64,000 nucleotides of DNA from an uncultured Sulfurovum sp. (lineage in GTDB: Bacteria; Campylobacterota; Campylobacteria; Campylobacterales; Sulfurovaceae), in the NCBI GenBank assembly GCA_902727895.1, contig CACVAP010000059.1, forward strand, positions 30,071 to 94,070, given 5' to 3'. The translations under genes were made by a program, and so were the position numbers. The notes below the pieces were generated by a model that saw only the letters and a program-made list of their open reading frames with translations, was not told the origin of the DNA and ran no database searches. Below are positions 11,168 to 20,459 of the stretch, in pieces (positions within the stretch are counted from its first letter, which is position 1; each line of letters opens with the position of its first letter).

Positions 11168-11689
11168 TTAATATATATAGTTGGCACCAAATACAAATGA
11201 ACCGAAATTATCAACACTATCTATGTCTGTTACTGTGTGTTTATACCCAAAGTCAAAATCTACTTGATCAAGTACATTTAGCGCTAACCCCATTTGTCCT
11301 CCATAGGCTAAACCGTTGTCATTTAAAGATATGTTATCTGTATATCTTAGCCATCCAACATGCCCACCTATATAAGGCTTAAATACTATGCTATCAGTCT
11401 CATAAAGACTAGCCCAAACAAAACGGTCAAAGTTAAGCATAACTTTTTGATAATCTCGACCATTTACTTTCATAAAGTTTGCTTGCAGCATTGTTCTCCA
11501 GTCTTCATTTTGAGCACCTAGTCGAAAACCTATCTCTACGTTACGATCTTTATTTTGTACTGTACCATCATGTGTTGTTGTAGTGGTATACCCAACTTCA
11601 ATTCCAAGTAATCTTTCAGAGGAAAAATCATCCACGGCATAAGCTACTGACATAGAAAAAAATATTGTTAGAAATATTTTATTAAACAT
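11168..11689 (-). CDS. Small outer membrane beta-barrel protein
   Basis: A 173-residue exported protein with signal peptide cleaved near AYA-VDD (residues 17-19). The mature part is a series of amphipathic strands with Gly-aromatic turns (RLLGIEVGYTTTTT, GGHVGWLRYTD, GGQMGLALNV) and ends in FGANYIY, the aromatic C-terminus recognised by the barrel assembly machinery. It resembles porin-family eight-stranded barrels. No specific function can be given. The upstream 130 bases before the tRNA terminator region are extremely AT-rich. Confidence 0.65.
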   Translation of the reverse strand: MFNKIFLTIFFSMSVAYAVDDFSSERLLGIEVGYTTTTTHDGTVQNKDRNVEIGFRLGAQNEDWRTMLQANFMKVNGRDYQKVMLNFDRFVWASLYETDSIVFKPYIGGHVGWLRYTDNISLNDNGLAYGGQMGLALNVLDQVDFDFGYKHTVTDIDSVDNFGSFVFGANYIY

Positions 11690-11888
11690 ATTATTAACCT
11701 TTCAAATTTAATTTAAAAATTATATATAAGTATACTATAAGTTTAATTAAACTTAATATGATTAATTATTATATTTTGGGTTAAAACAAATAAGATTCGA
11801 CTTACATGAAAAAAAGTAGTAGAAAATTACAAATAATTAAAGCATGAAGAATAAAAAGTGAGGTTTAAAAAATGGTGAAGTTTAAAGG

Positions 11889-11965
11889 TGGTAGTAAGAG
11901 AGGGACTCGAACCCTCGACCTCCGGCTTATGAGACCAGCGCTCTAGCCAGCTGAGCTACCTTACC
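11889..11965 (-). tRNA. tRNA with CAT anticodon (tRNA-Met, elongator type)
   Basis: A 77-base cloverleaf on the minus strand, read from 11965 to 11889. The acceptor stem GGTAAGG pairs with TCTTACT with two G-T pairs; D-arm GCTCAGCTGGCTAGAGC; anticodon loop CTCATAA gives anticodon CAT; T-arm GAGGG-TTCGAGT-CCCTC; discriminator A and an encoded CCA. A G-T first pair and the standard loops fit an elongator methionine tRNA. A tRNA-Ile decoded by lysidine-modified CAT cannot be excluded by eye. It lacks the C1-A72 mismatch and three GC pairs in the anticodon stem expected of the initiator. Confidence 0.93.
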
Positions 11966-11987
11966 ACCTATGTTTTGAAGCGTCGGA

Positions 11988-12016
11988 ATTATAGTTAAAA
12001 AGCCATCTCTTGTCAA
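11988..12016 (-). promoter_or_regulatory. Consensus sigma-70 promoter of the tRNA gene
   Basis: On the minus strand TTGACA (12016-12011) and TATAAT (11993-11988) are separated by exactly 17 bases, a perfect consensus promoter rarely seen in this phylum. Transcription would start near 11981, about 16 bases before the mature tRNA end. Confidence 0.9.
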
Positions 12017-12082
12017 GAGTTTTCTTGAAATACTTAAAAAAATATTTTTAACTATCTATATTAGGCTGAGTTTATAGGAAAA

Positions 12083-12088
12083 TATACT
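12083..12088 (+). promoter_or_regulatory. Possible -10 element of groES-groEL
   Basis: TATACT lies 35 bases before the groES start and is the best -10 hexamer in the divergent tRNA/groES region. No good -35 is seen, and neither a CIRCE (TTAGCACTC-N9-GAGTGCTAA) nor a HAIR-type repeat is present, so how heat-shock control works here is unclear. Confidence 0.35.
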
Positions 12089-12123
12089 AGTATTTCAAAA
12101 ATATTACTATAGAAGGAAAACCA

Positions 12124-14027
<1,904 letters not shown>

Positions 14028-14247
14028 ATTCCCCTTCTCCACCCCTCTTCTTTTTTCTTCTTCACTAATAACCTATTAAACCTTATTTTTATCAACTTCC
14101 CTATTACCTAACCTTACAAATATTTATAACAAATTATTATTAGTTTATAAATATTATATTTTAATTTTAAATTAAACTTAATTAAATATATTAAATTATA
14201 TAATTTAATATAATAAAAAAATAAAATATAACATATAGGAATAGATT

Positions 14248-14844
14248 ATGAAAAGAACTCAAAAAAAACTATTAACTTCCATAGTACTTCTCTCTATAAT
14301 TTCTCTCTTTACAGGTTGTGTTTCTAAAAATGCAGATGGTAGCTACAGTAGTCCATATAGCTACCATCCTTATCTTAATCAGCAACAAGAGAACAAAATA
14401 ATAGTCAGAAGAAGCACAAACATCCCGAACATCATAAGTACCCCATCAAACCAAATTAATAATAACATTGAAAAAATAGCAAAATCACTTTTAGGTACTG
14501 ACTATAAATATGGAGCAAATGGTCCTTATCAATACGACTGTTCAAGTTTTACAAAACATGTTTTTTCAAAACAAGGTATTAATTTACCTAGAGTATCACG
14601 AGATCAAGCACAACGAGGAAAATTTATAAAAGCTGAACAATTAAAAAAAGGTGATTTAATCTTTTTTGATTCAAAAAAATCTACACAGGTTTCGCATGTT
14701 GGGATTTACTTAGGAAAAGATAATTTTATTCATGCTAGTTCAGGGAAAGATGAAGTCACTATTTCAAAATTAAGTTCTAATTACTATAGAAAACATTTTA
14801 AGTGGGGAAGACGTGTAACACCAGTGAATTATGTAAGAAGATAA
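14248..14844 (+). CDS. NlpC/P60 family lipoprotein, probable murein endopeptidase
   Basis: A peptidoglycan-cleaving cysteine peptidase anchored to a membrane. The 198-residue protein has a lipoprotein signal with lipobox FTGC (Cys24), a flexible linker (about 30-70) and a C-terminal NlpC/P60 domain with the catalytic set Cys98 (YDCSSF), His150 (VSHVGIYLG) and His162 (FIHASSG). It is a paralogue of the protein at 40765-41211, sharing the terminal F-K-W-G-R-R motif. Substrate, by family, is the gamma-D-glutamyl-diaminopimelate bond of stem peptides. It appears to be monocistronic with a weak hairpin behind it. Confidence 0.88.
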   Translation: MKRTQKKLLTSIVLLSIISLFTGCVSKNADGSYSSPYSYHPYLNQQQENKIIVRRSTNIPNIISTPSNQINNNIEKIAKSLLGTDYKYGANGPYQYDCSSFTKHVFSKQGINLPRVSRDQAQRGKFIKAEQLKKGDLIFFDSKKSTQVSHVGIYLGKDNFIHASSGKDEVTISKLSSNYYRKHFKWGRRVTPVNYVRR

Positions 14845-14855
14845 TAGGTCAAACT

Positions 14856-14883
14856 ATGTTCAGCCATTAAACTGACTGAACAT
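14856..14883 (+). terminator. Possible terminator after the NlpC/P60 lipoprotein gene
   Basis: Eight-bp stem ATGTTCAG / CTGAACAT with a 12-base loop, followed by TTTTC, between two convergent genes. The short T-run makes this a moderate candidate. Confidence 0.45.
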
Positions 14884-14890
14884 TTTCAAA

Positions 14891-15610
14891 CTAGAAGTCG
14901 TAAGTCACACCAACACTCACAGCATCTAAGTCTGGAGAGTTTTCTTTATAATAAAGTCTTTCATAGTCAGCAAACACACCAAAACCTTTTTCTTGGTCAG
15001 CTAATCCATCAAACTCTCTATCGTACCTAGCATCTTTTTTCTTATCTTCCGACAAGTCATACTCTACACCAGCACCAAAAGCTAAACCAGTAACATCAGT
15101 TCTTCGCATACTCCCTTGGGTTGTAGTTTTAGCAACTCCCCCTAAAGCATAAATATTTAAGTCTTCTGTTATAGGATACATAGGCTTAACAAATGCACCA
15201 AGGTGTTTAATCTTTCCACCATTAGATTTAATAGTAGTTATTAGCCCTCTAGCTTCAATACCCATATACTTGTTAAAGTCATAACCAGCACGTACAAGAA
15301 CGCCTCCTGTTTTGTCTACAGTACACCCTGAAGGAGTGGTAGGACATTTTGCATCATATCTCGCAGCCACAATTCCTATACCCACATAAAGTGGAGAAAC
15401 ATCTGCCTCAGCAGGTACTACTGGTGGCATAACAACAACAGGTGTAGGTTCAACAACAGGTGCAGGCTCAATAACTGGTGTTACTTCTACTACTTCTGCT
15501 GCGTGGAAATCTTCAACTTCATAAGTAGTTACACCTCCAAAGTCTCCTCCTGCCATTAACAAGTTTGTACATGTAATTAAACTAAGTACTGATAATTGTA
15601 TTCTTTTCAT
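14891..15610 (-). CDS. Outer membrane beta-barrel protein with proline-rich N-terminal linker
   Basis: A 239-residue exported protein. After the signal peptide comes a Val-Pro-Glu-rich linker (about residues 40-70, repeats of PVVEPTP type) that probably crosses part of the periplasm, then an eight-stranded-type barrel beginning VSPLYVGIGIVAARYD and ending VSVGVTYDF with the terminal Phe. A disulfide is possible between the two cysteines of the loop CPTTPSGCTVD (about 94-101). It resembles OmpA-like N-terminal barrels; no peptidoglycan-binding domain is present. Function unknown. Convergent with the NlpC/P60 gene. Confidence 0.65.
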   Translation of the reverse strand: MKRIQLSVLSLITCTNLLMAGGDFGGVTTYEVEDFHAAEVVEVTPVIEPAPVVEPTPVVVMPPVVPAEADVSPLYVGIGIVAARYDAKCPTTPSGCTVDKTGGVLVRAGYDFNKYMGIEARGLITTIKSNGGKIKHLGAFVKPMYPITEDLNIYALGGVAKTTTQGSMRRTDVTGLAFGAGVEYDLSEDKKKDARYDREFDGLADQEKGFGVFADYERLYYKENSPDLDAVSVGVTYDF

Positions 15611-15768
15611 TTTGATTCCTGAAATATAAATTTGATTATATTAGGATAACTAAAAAAAATAAATTACTTATTTAAAACTTAAATATTTTATTAAATACAA
15701 TAAAAAAGTTAATATTAAAAAATAATAACCATTGATAGATATTAGCCTTTATTAAAACTGATGAATAT

Positions 15769-16578
15769 TTACCAATCTAATGCTAAGAAAATAATCGAAA
15801 TAAATAAGTCAGCTATAAAGATGGTCACCGAAGCCAAAACAACTGCTTTAGTTGTAGCAATACCAACACCTTTTGCTCCACCAGAAGTATGATAACCTAC
15901 ATAAGTACCTATACTACCAATAAGATATCCATAAATTAATCCCTTGATTATCCCTGTACCAATGTCTGAGAAATTCAATAACTGCTTAATACTATCGGTA
16001 TAAACAACAGGGTTCATGTCTAACGCTAGCCATGCCATAAGAAAAGCTGACAGGTTAGAGATAAAATCAAAAGCTATGACCAATAAGGGTACAGCAATCG
16101 TCGTTGCAATAACACGTGGTGCAAGTAAATACTTCTTAGAATCAACTGCCAAGGTTTCTATGGCATCTATCTGCTCTGTAACCCTCATGGTTCCCAGCTC
16201 TGCTGACATGGAAGAAATGGCTTGAGCTGTTACCATAAGTGCAGCTAAAAGAGGAGCAAGCGCTCGGGTAATTGAGACAAAGATAGTGTATCCCATAAAG
16301 CTTTCAGCTCCAAATTTTGAAAAACCTTGATAAAGCTGAACAGCCTCAATAAGTCCTAGAAAAAGTGCTGTTAAAAAGATAACACCAAAGGTACCAATAG
16401 CAATAACTTCAACTTGTTCAAATATCTGTTTTATACGCCATGGTCTTTTAAACATAAGTCCAATAAGCTGTAATTGAAAAATAACATATGCCCCAAAGCC
16501 TTCCATACTTTTCATAAAACGAACAAAGGGGGTACCAATAAATGCAAATAGTGTCTCTATCAAAATCTTTACTTCCAA
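15769..16578 (-). CDS. mlaE: MlaE-family lipid ABC transporter permease
   Basis: Inner membrane permease of Mla/MCE phospholipid transporters that move lipids between inner and outer membrane. The 269 residues contain about five membrane segments and the conserved family core (SSMSAELGTMRVTEQIDAIETLAVDS split over about 121-148; LAPRVIAT; GGAKGVGIATTKAVV near 232). The start is ambiguous: TTG at 16578 has AAAGG only two bases upstream; another TTG follows at 16563. No mlaF ATPase, mlaD or mlaB partner lies next to it here, so the other subunits must be encoded elsewhere. Divergent from acpS. Confidence 0.9.
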   Translation of the reverse strand: MEVKILIETLFAFIGTPFVRFMKSMEGFGAYVIFQLQLIGLMFKRPWRIKQIFEQVEVIAIGTFGVIFLTALFLGLIEAVQLYQGFSKFGAESFMGYTIFVSITRALAPLLAALMVTAQAISSMSAELGTMRVTEQIDAIETLAVDSKKYLLAPRVIATTIAVPLLVIAFDFISNLSAFLMAWLALDMNPVVYTDSIKQLLNFSDIGTGIIKGLIYGYLIGSIGTYVGYHTSGGAKGVGIATTKAVVLASVTIFIADLFISIIFLALDW

Positions 16579-16622
16579 AACCTTTACATCGGTTATTTTT
16601 TATTTATTTTATCTAAAAAATC

Positions 16623-16631
16623 TGCTAAACT
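16623..16631 (+). promoter_or_regulatory. Extended -10 promoter for acpS, leaderless geometry
   Basis: TGCTAAACT (TGN plus TAAACT) ends six bases before the acpS ATG. There is no Shine-Dalgarno sequence between them. Confidence 0.45.
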
Positions 16632-16637
16632 AACTTT

Positions 16638-16997
16638 ATGAAAATAGGAACAGACATTACTGTAGTCAGTAGAATTGAAAAATCAATTAATAAATTTGGA
16701 GACAAATTTCTTGACAGATTTTTAAGTCCATCAGAACAAGAACTTTCTAAAAGAGTAGAAAGCATTGCTGGTTATTGGGCTGCTAAAGAAGCCATAGCTA
16801 AAGCGCTAGGTTGTGGTATTTGTGCTGACCTTGGTTTTCATGATATTATTATTTATAAAGATGAAAAAGGTGCGCCTCATTTCAGGCTTACTGAACGTGC
16901 TAGAAGTATTCATAAAATGAAAAGCTCCTCCCTCTCCATAGCCCATGACGGTGGTTTTGCCATAGCCATTGCCATTGTCACTCAGATTGAGCATTAA
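16638..16997 (+). CDS. acpS: Holo-[acyl-carrier-protein] synthase AcpS
   Basis: Transfers the phosphopantetheine arm of CoA to acyl carrier protein, enabling fatty acid synthesis. The 119-residue protein has the family metal ligands Asp6 in IGTDI and Glu51 in WAAKEAIAKALG, and the terminal SIAHDGGFAIA strand. Length is standard. The next gene, a response regulator, begins on the base after its stop codon, so acpS is the first gene of a signalling operon. Confidence 0.95.
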   Translation: MKIGTDITVVSRIEKSINKFGDKFLDRFLSPSEQELSKRVESIAGYWAAKEAIAKALGCGICADLGFHDIIIYKDEKGAPHFRLTERARSIHKMKSSSLSIAHDGGFAIAIAIVTQIEH

Positions 16998-17645
16998 ATG
17001 CATAAAATACTGCTTCTAGAAGATGACCTAAATCTACGTGATACCATTGTCGAAGAGTTAGAGGATGAAGGGTTTAATCTAACAGCTACAGACAAGTCTG
17101 ACGAAGTCATTGATCTTACTTATGAAGAAAAATTTGACCTTTATCTTTTTGATGTCAATGTCATTGGAATGAATGGTTTTAAACTTTTAGAAGCTTTACG
17201 TGAAGCTGGAGATGAAACACCTACTATTTTTCTTACCTCTAAAAATAAAACGCAAGATGTCATAGACGGTTTTGATGTTGGGGCTTCTGATTACCTTAAA
17301 AAACCCTTTGACATAGATGAACTCATTGCCCGTATGTTTAGGTTTTTAAAACAAAAAAAAGTCCATAAACTCTCAGAAACAGTAAGCTACTTTCCTGAAA
17401 GCTTAGAAGTTCAAAACAATGACAAGAAAATTCTACTCAATCAAAAAGATGCCAAAATACTTGAATACTTTTTAGCACATAAAGCGCAAGTTATCTCAAA
17501 AGAACAGATTTTAGAGGATGTCTATGAAGGTGAATTTATAACAGATTCAACTTTTAGAGGGTATATCAAAAAAATAAAGTCTGCCATTGGGGAAGACCAC
17601 ATACGTAACATACGTGGTCAAGGGTATATTTTTGAAGCGTTATGA
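16998..17645 (+). CDS. OmpR-family response regulator
   Basis: DNA-binding output half of a two-component system. Residues 1-115 form the receiver with acidic pocket Glu8-Asp9-Asp10, phospho-acceptor Asp52 (LFDVNVIGMNG) and Lys near 102 in KKPFD; residues 125-215 are a winged-helix trans_reg_C domain ending IRNIRGQGYIFEAL. The ATG directly follows the acpS stop. The downstream sensor kinase overlaps its end, so the two are a cognate pair. The target genes are unknown; the porin and secreted protein genes downstream are candidates. Confidence 0.93.
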   Translation: MHKILLLEDDLNLRDTIVEELEDEGFNLTATDKSDEVIDLTYEEKFDLYLFDVNVIGMNGFKLLEALREAGDETPTIFLTSKNKTQDVIDGFDVGASDYLKKPFDIDELIARMFRFLKQKKVHKLSETVSYFPESLEVQNNDKKILLNQKDAKILEYFLAHKAQVISKEQILEDVYEGEFITDSTFRGYIKKIKSAIGEDHIRNIRGQGYIFEAL

Positions 17646-18570
17646 AAAAACTGCATTAGTTCGCTTTTTTGTTCTTTTTCTAGGCTCCTTCATGCTCATG
17701 TTTCTTCTCTTAGGAACACTTTACTATGTACAAGAAAGTAGTCGTTTAACTAAAGAGTTAGAACTTACCACCCAAATGAACTACATAGAATGTATGCGAC
17801 TCGAAATGGGTGGCTGCGAAAGTTACCAAAACACCAAAGCTAACCTCTCCTCTTTGTATAAAGACATTGCTTATGCTTTAGGATTAGTACTTCTTTTGTT
17901 TGTTCCCATTAGTCTTTTTCTCTCTTTCTTCGCGCTAAAACCTGTCCGTCAAGCCTCAACCATGATTGACAATTTTATAGCCAATATTGTTCATGACATC
18001 AATACCCCTATCGCAACCATCATGCTCAATGCTAAATCTATTTTACGTAAAAGTAAAGAAGAACCTAAAAAACTAAATCGTATCTTATCGTCTGCTAAAC
18101 AACTCACCGATATGCAACATGACCTCTTAGCCCTTGCTGATGAAAAGACAAGTATAGAATTTGAAGAAGTAGAACTAAAAGAATTAGTAAAAGAGATAGT
18201 TGAAGGCTTTAAACTCCAATACCGAACGCAAGCCTTTGAGCTCAAACTAGAAGACCAAAGAGTTTTGGTTAACCCCGTTGATATACGTCGTATCATTCAG
18301 AACCTACTCTCAAATGCTGTTAAGTATAATAGAGATGAGAATCCCATTAAAATTTATAATCAGAATAATACCTTTATCATAGAAGACAAAGGTAAAGGCA
18401 TGGAACATCCTGAAAAAGTCTTTGAAAAAAATTACCGAGAAGACTATAGCATTCAAGGTAATGGCTTGGGGTTAGCATCTGTTTTAAGTATGTTAGAACG
18501 TAATAAAATTAATATAAATGTAAAAAGTAAACTTAATAGAGGAACACAGATAATGTTAAACTTTCGTTAA
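17632..18570 (+). CDS. Sensor histidine kinase, cognate to the 17.0 kb regulator
   Basis: Inner membrane kinase of 312 residues from the TTG at 17632, which has AAGGG at 17620-17624 at proper distance; an ATG at 17587 would extend it 15 residues deeper into the regulator gene and lacks a ribosome site. Two membrane segments (about 12-34 and 80-102) enclose a short 45-residue periplasmic loop with two cysteines (CMRLEMGGC). HisKA has the H-box HDINTP; the ATPase domain has the N-box NLLSNAVKYN, G1 DKGKGM and G2 GNGLGLASVL. No HAMP or PAS domain. The small loop suggests sensing in or near the membrane. Confidence 0.9.
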   Translation: MKRYEKTALVRFFVLFLGSFMLMFLLLGTLYYVQESSRLTKELELTTQMNYIECMRLEMGGCESYQNTKANLSSLYKDIAYALGLVLLLFVPISLFLSFFALKPVRQASTMIDNFIANIVHDINTPIATIMLNAKSILRKSKEEPKKLNRILSSAKQLTDMQHDLLALADEKTSIEFEEVELKELVKEIVEGFKLQYRTQAFELKLEDQRVLVNPVDIRRIIQNLLSNAVKYNRDENPIKIYNQNNTFIIEDKGKGMEHPEKVFEKNYREDYSIQGNGLGLASVLSMLERNKININVKSKLNRGTQIMLNFR

Positions 18571-18582
18571 ACACTTCTGATG

Positions 18583-18588
18583 TATAGT
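18583..18588 (+). promoter_or_regulatory. -10 element before the small secreted protein gene
   Basis: TATAGT ends six bases before the ATG at 18595, the same leaderless spacing seen at several other genes in the window. It could give the downstream three genes a promoter of their own. Confidence 0.35.
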
Positions 18589-18594
18589 ATATGT

Positions 18595-18840
18595 ATGAAA
18601 AAAATTTATATACTAATATCATTAACACTTATGTTAATGGCAGCACCTTTAACGGAAGAAAAAGCCTTAGAATTATTTGAGACCATTAAAAACAGCGAAT
18701 ATTCAAGAGTTGTCGCCCTATGGGACAATGAAATGAAAATAAAATCACAATCTCGCTCGTCTGGTCGTAAAAGCTTATGGGATGATGACGAAGACCCAAT
18801 TGATGCGAAAGACAATGCAAGCCACCACGGAGCTGACTAA
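18595..18840 (+). CDS. Small secreted protein of unknown function
   Basis: An 81-residue protein from the ATG at 18595 (an ATG at 18580 in the same frame would put five polar residues before the signal peptide). Signal peptide MKKIYILISLTLMLMAAP, then a helical stretch (TEEKALELFETIKNSEYSRVV split over 20-40) and a very acidic, His-containing tail ending in DNASHHGAD. Periplasmic location is likely. It follows the sensor kinase by 24 bases and overlaps the next gene in TAATG, so it belongs to the kinase operon. I do not recognise the family; its adjacency suggests a role in the same signal or its response. Confidence 0.65.
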   Translation: MKKIYILISLTLMLMAAPLTEEKALELFETIKNSEYSRVVALWDNEMKIKSQSRSSGRKSLWDDDEDPIDAKDNASHHGAD

Positions 18841-19874
18841 TGAAAAAAGTAACGCCTTTATTTTTATCGCTAAGTTTAATGGCAATGGCTGGAGACAACT
18901 TTTTACAAACACAATACACCTCACTTAAAAAAGGTTCTGTACAAGATCAAGCTATTTCAATGTTTGGAAAAGCTGAACATAAAGAGAGTTTTTTAGCAGG
19001 TGACCTAGACATTGAAGCAGGTATTACAGCCAATGCTGTTCTGAAAAAAAGTAGCACCATAAACTTTTTTAATCTACTCAATGACAATGATTTTTTAATT
19101 CATCAACTCTCAGCAAACTACTACTTAAACAATCAAAGTATGATAAGCCTTGGTAGAGAAAACATGAACCTAAACCTACTTAACGGAAGTTTTGATGGAG
19201 CATTGATCGCAAGTTCTTTTGATGATCTTTTTGTTAAAGCATTTTATTTTAAACACTATGCATACTTAGCCCCTACGCTCTACTTACATGGTGAGCTAGA
19301 TGGTCTTTCAGGTTTTTCACTTAACTACTCCAAAGGTTGGTTTGACTCAGAGTTAACCTACTTCAACGAAAACGCTGAACACCGTTCGACACTTTACTTA
19401 GGTCTTTTGAAGAAGCCCTATAAAGCTGGTATTGAACACATGCAGTATTTATCTTCAACCAATCCCAACGAACGTGCTTACAAACTACATATGGGAATGA
19501 AAGTAAAAAACTTTTATGCCGAAACAGGTTTTATGCATGTTTATGAGGGTGGACTTCAAAATATTTATGTGTTTGGAGGGTCTGAGTTTAATGCCTTTGG
19601 CTTAACCTCTTTTTTAAATAACCAAGATGCCAAAAATGGTTATATTCACCTCATCTATAATCACAAACCTCTCTACACTAAACTACACTTAGGTCAAACC
19701 GACTTTAACGTAGGTACAACTTCTTACTTAGGTAAAGAAGCTGGTGTAACAGTTGGGTATAGATACAAAGACTTTCATGCCACAGTTCAAGGTATGACCC
19801 AAAAAAGTGATGAAATAGGTTTTCTTGGGAACCGTACCTCATGGATTCACAGCAATTTAGAATATAGGTTTTAA
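18840..19874 (+). CDS. Opr-type outer membrane porin
   Basis: A 344-residue exported barrel protein with signal peptide ending near MAMA-GD and strands such as INFFNLLNDNDFLIHQLS, GFSLNYSKGWFDSELTYF and a terminal HSNLEYRF with C-terminal Phe. The arrangement resembles the Campylobacterota Opr/OprD-like porins but is shorter than the 494-residue protein at 43687. Start overlaps the preceding stop in TAATG. It probably admits small solutes; control by the upstream two-component system is inference from position. Confidence 0.65.
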   Translation: MKKVTPLFLSLSLMAMAGDNFLQTQYTSLKKGSVQDQAISMFGKAEHKESFLAGDLDIEAGITANAVLKKSSTINFFNLLNDNDFLIHQLSANYYLNNQSMISLGRENMNLNLLNGSFDGALIASSFDDLFVKAFYFKHYAYLAPTLYLHGELDGLSGFSLNYSKGWFDSELTYFNENAEHRSTLYLGLLKKPYKAGIEHMQYLSSTNPNERAYKLHMGMKVKNFYAETGFMHVYEGGLQNIYVFGGSEFNAFGLTSFLNNQDAKNGYIHLIYNHKPLYTKLHLGQTDFNVGTTSYLGKEAGVTVGYRYKDFHATVQGMTQKSDEIGFLGNRTSWIHSNLEYRF

Positions 19875-19876
19875 AC

Positions 19877-20293
19877 ATGAAAAAATTACTTTTACTCATC
19901 GTCGCTGTTGTCGTACTCTATGCAGCCATCAATCATAAATTTCTTATGGCAATGACCTACTTACACGACAATGACGTTAACAACGATGCCAAAGCCGTGA
20001 CGCTATTAACTGAAGCCATTAACAATGACAGTGACCGTAAATCTGCTTTTTTACTAGGCTACTACTATAAAACAGAAAAATACAATGCCATCAATATGAA
20101 CTCCTCACATGAGAACTACTTAAAAGCTGCCAACTGGGGAGATGAAGAAGCCAAGATGATAGTTGCTTGGAATTTTTATAAAGGTAAAGGCTGTACTAAA
20201 GACATTGCACAAGCCAAAGAGATGCTAACCCAACTTTCTATAGCTGGTAATGCTAAAGCAAAAGAAGTTTTAAAGTTTGTGATTAGGAATTAA
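19877..20293 (+). CDS. Sel1/TPR-like repeat protein, membrane anchored
   Basis: A 138-residue protein with one N-terminal membrane or signal segment (MKKLLLLIVAVVVLYAAI), followed by about three Sel1-like helical repeats: DAKAVTLLTEAINNDS, NYLKAANWGDEEAKMIVAWN and DIAQAKEMLTQLSIAGNAKA. Such repeats bind proteins or peptidoglycan enzymes in the periplasm. It starts two bases after the porin stop and ends the acpS-to-Sel1 run; a hairpin follows. Precise function unknown. Confidence 0.7.
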   Translation: MKKLLLLIVAVVVLYAAINHKFLMAMTYLHDNDVNNDAKAVTLLTEAINNDSDRKSAFLLGYYYKTEKYNAINMNSSHENYLKAANWGDEEAKMIVAWNFYKGKGCTKDIAQAKEMLTQLSIAGNAKAKEVLKFVIRN

Positions 20294-20317
20294 TTTTCCG
20301 ACATACAAACCACTCCT

Positions 20318-20340
20318 TAGGTGGGACATGGTCTCACCTA
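20318..20340 (+). terminator. Terminator-like hairpin after the Sel1-like gene
   Basis: Ten-bp stem TAGGTGGGAC / GTCTCACCTA (one G-T pair) with a three-base loop, 24 bases after the stop. The following sequence is CTTTCAT, a weak T-tract, but the position at the end of the operon supports the call. Confidence 0.5.
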
Positions 20341-20459
20341 CTTTCATATGTTTAAACCCATCAAACATTCAACAAACACAACTTTCATATAATCCACTTA
20401 AGAACAAACAAGAGACGCTTTAAAAGCCAAACTTATTTAAATTAACTAAAGGATTTATT

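Noticed and set aside
11994..12123. CIRCE or HAIR heat-shock operator for groESL
   Set aside because: No TTAGCACTC or CTTGAGT half-sites; the palindromes at 12007-12028 coincide with the -35 of the divergent tRNA promoter.
17587..17631. ATG at 17587 as start of the sensor kinase
   Set aside because: It would place the start 59 bases inside the regulator gene without a ribosome site; TTG at 17632 has AAGGG at proper distance and gives a typical N-terminus.
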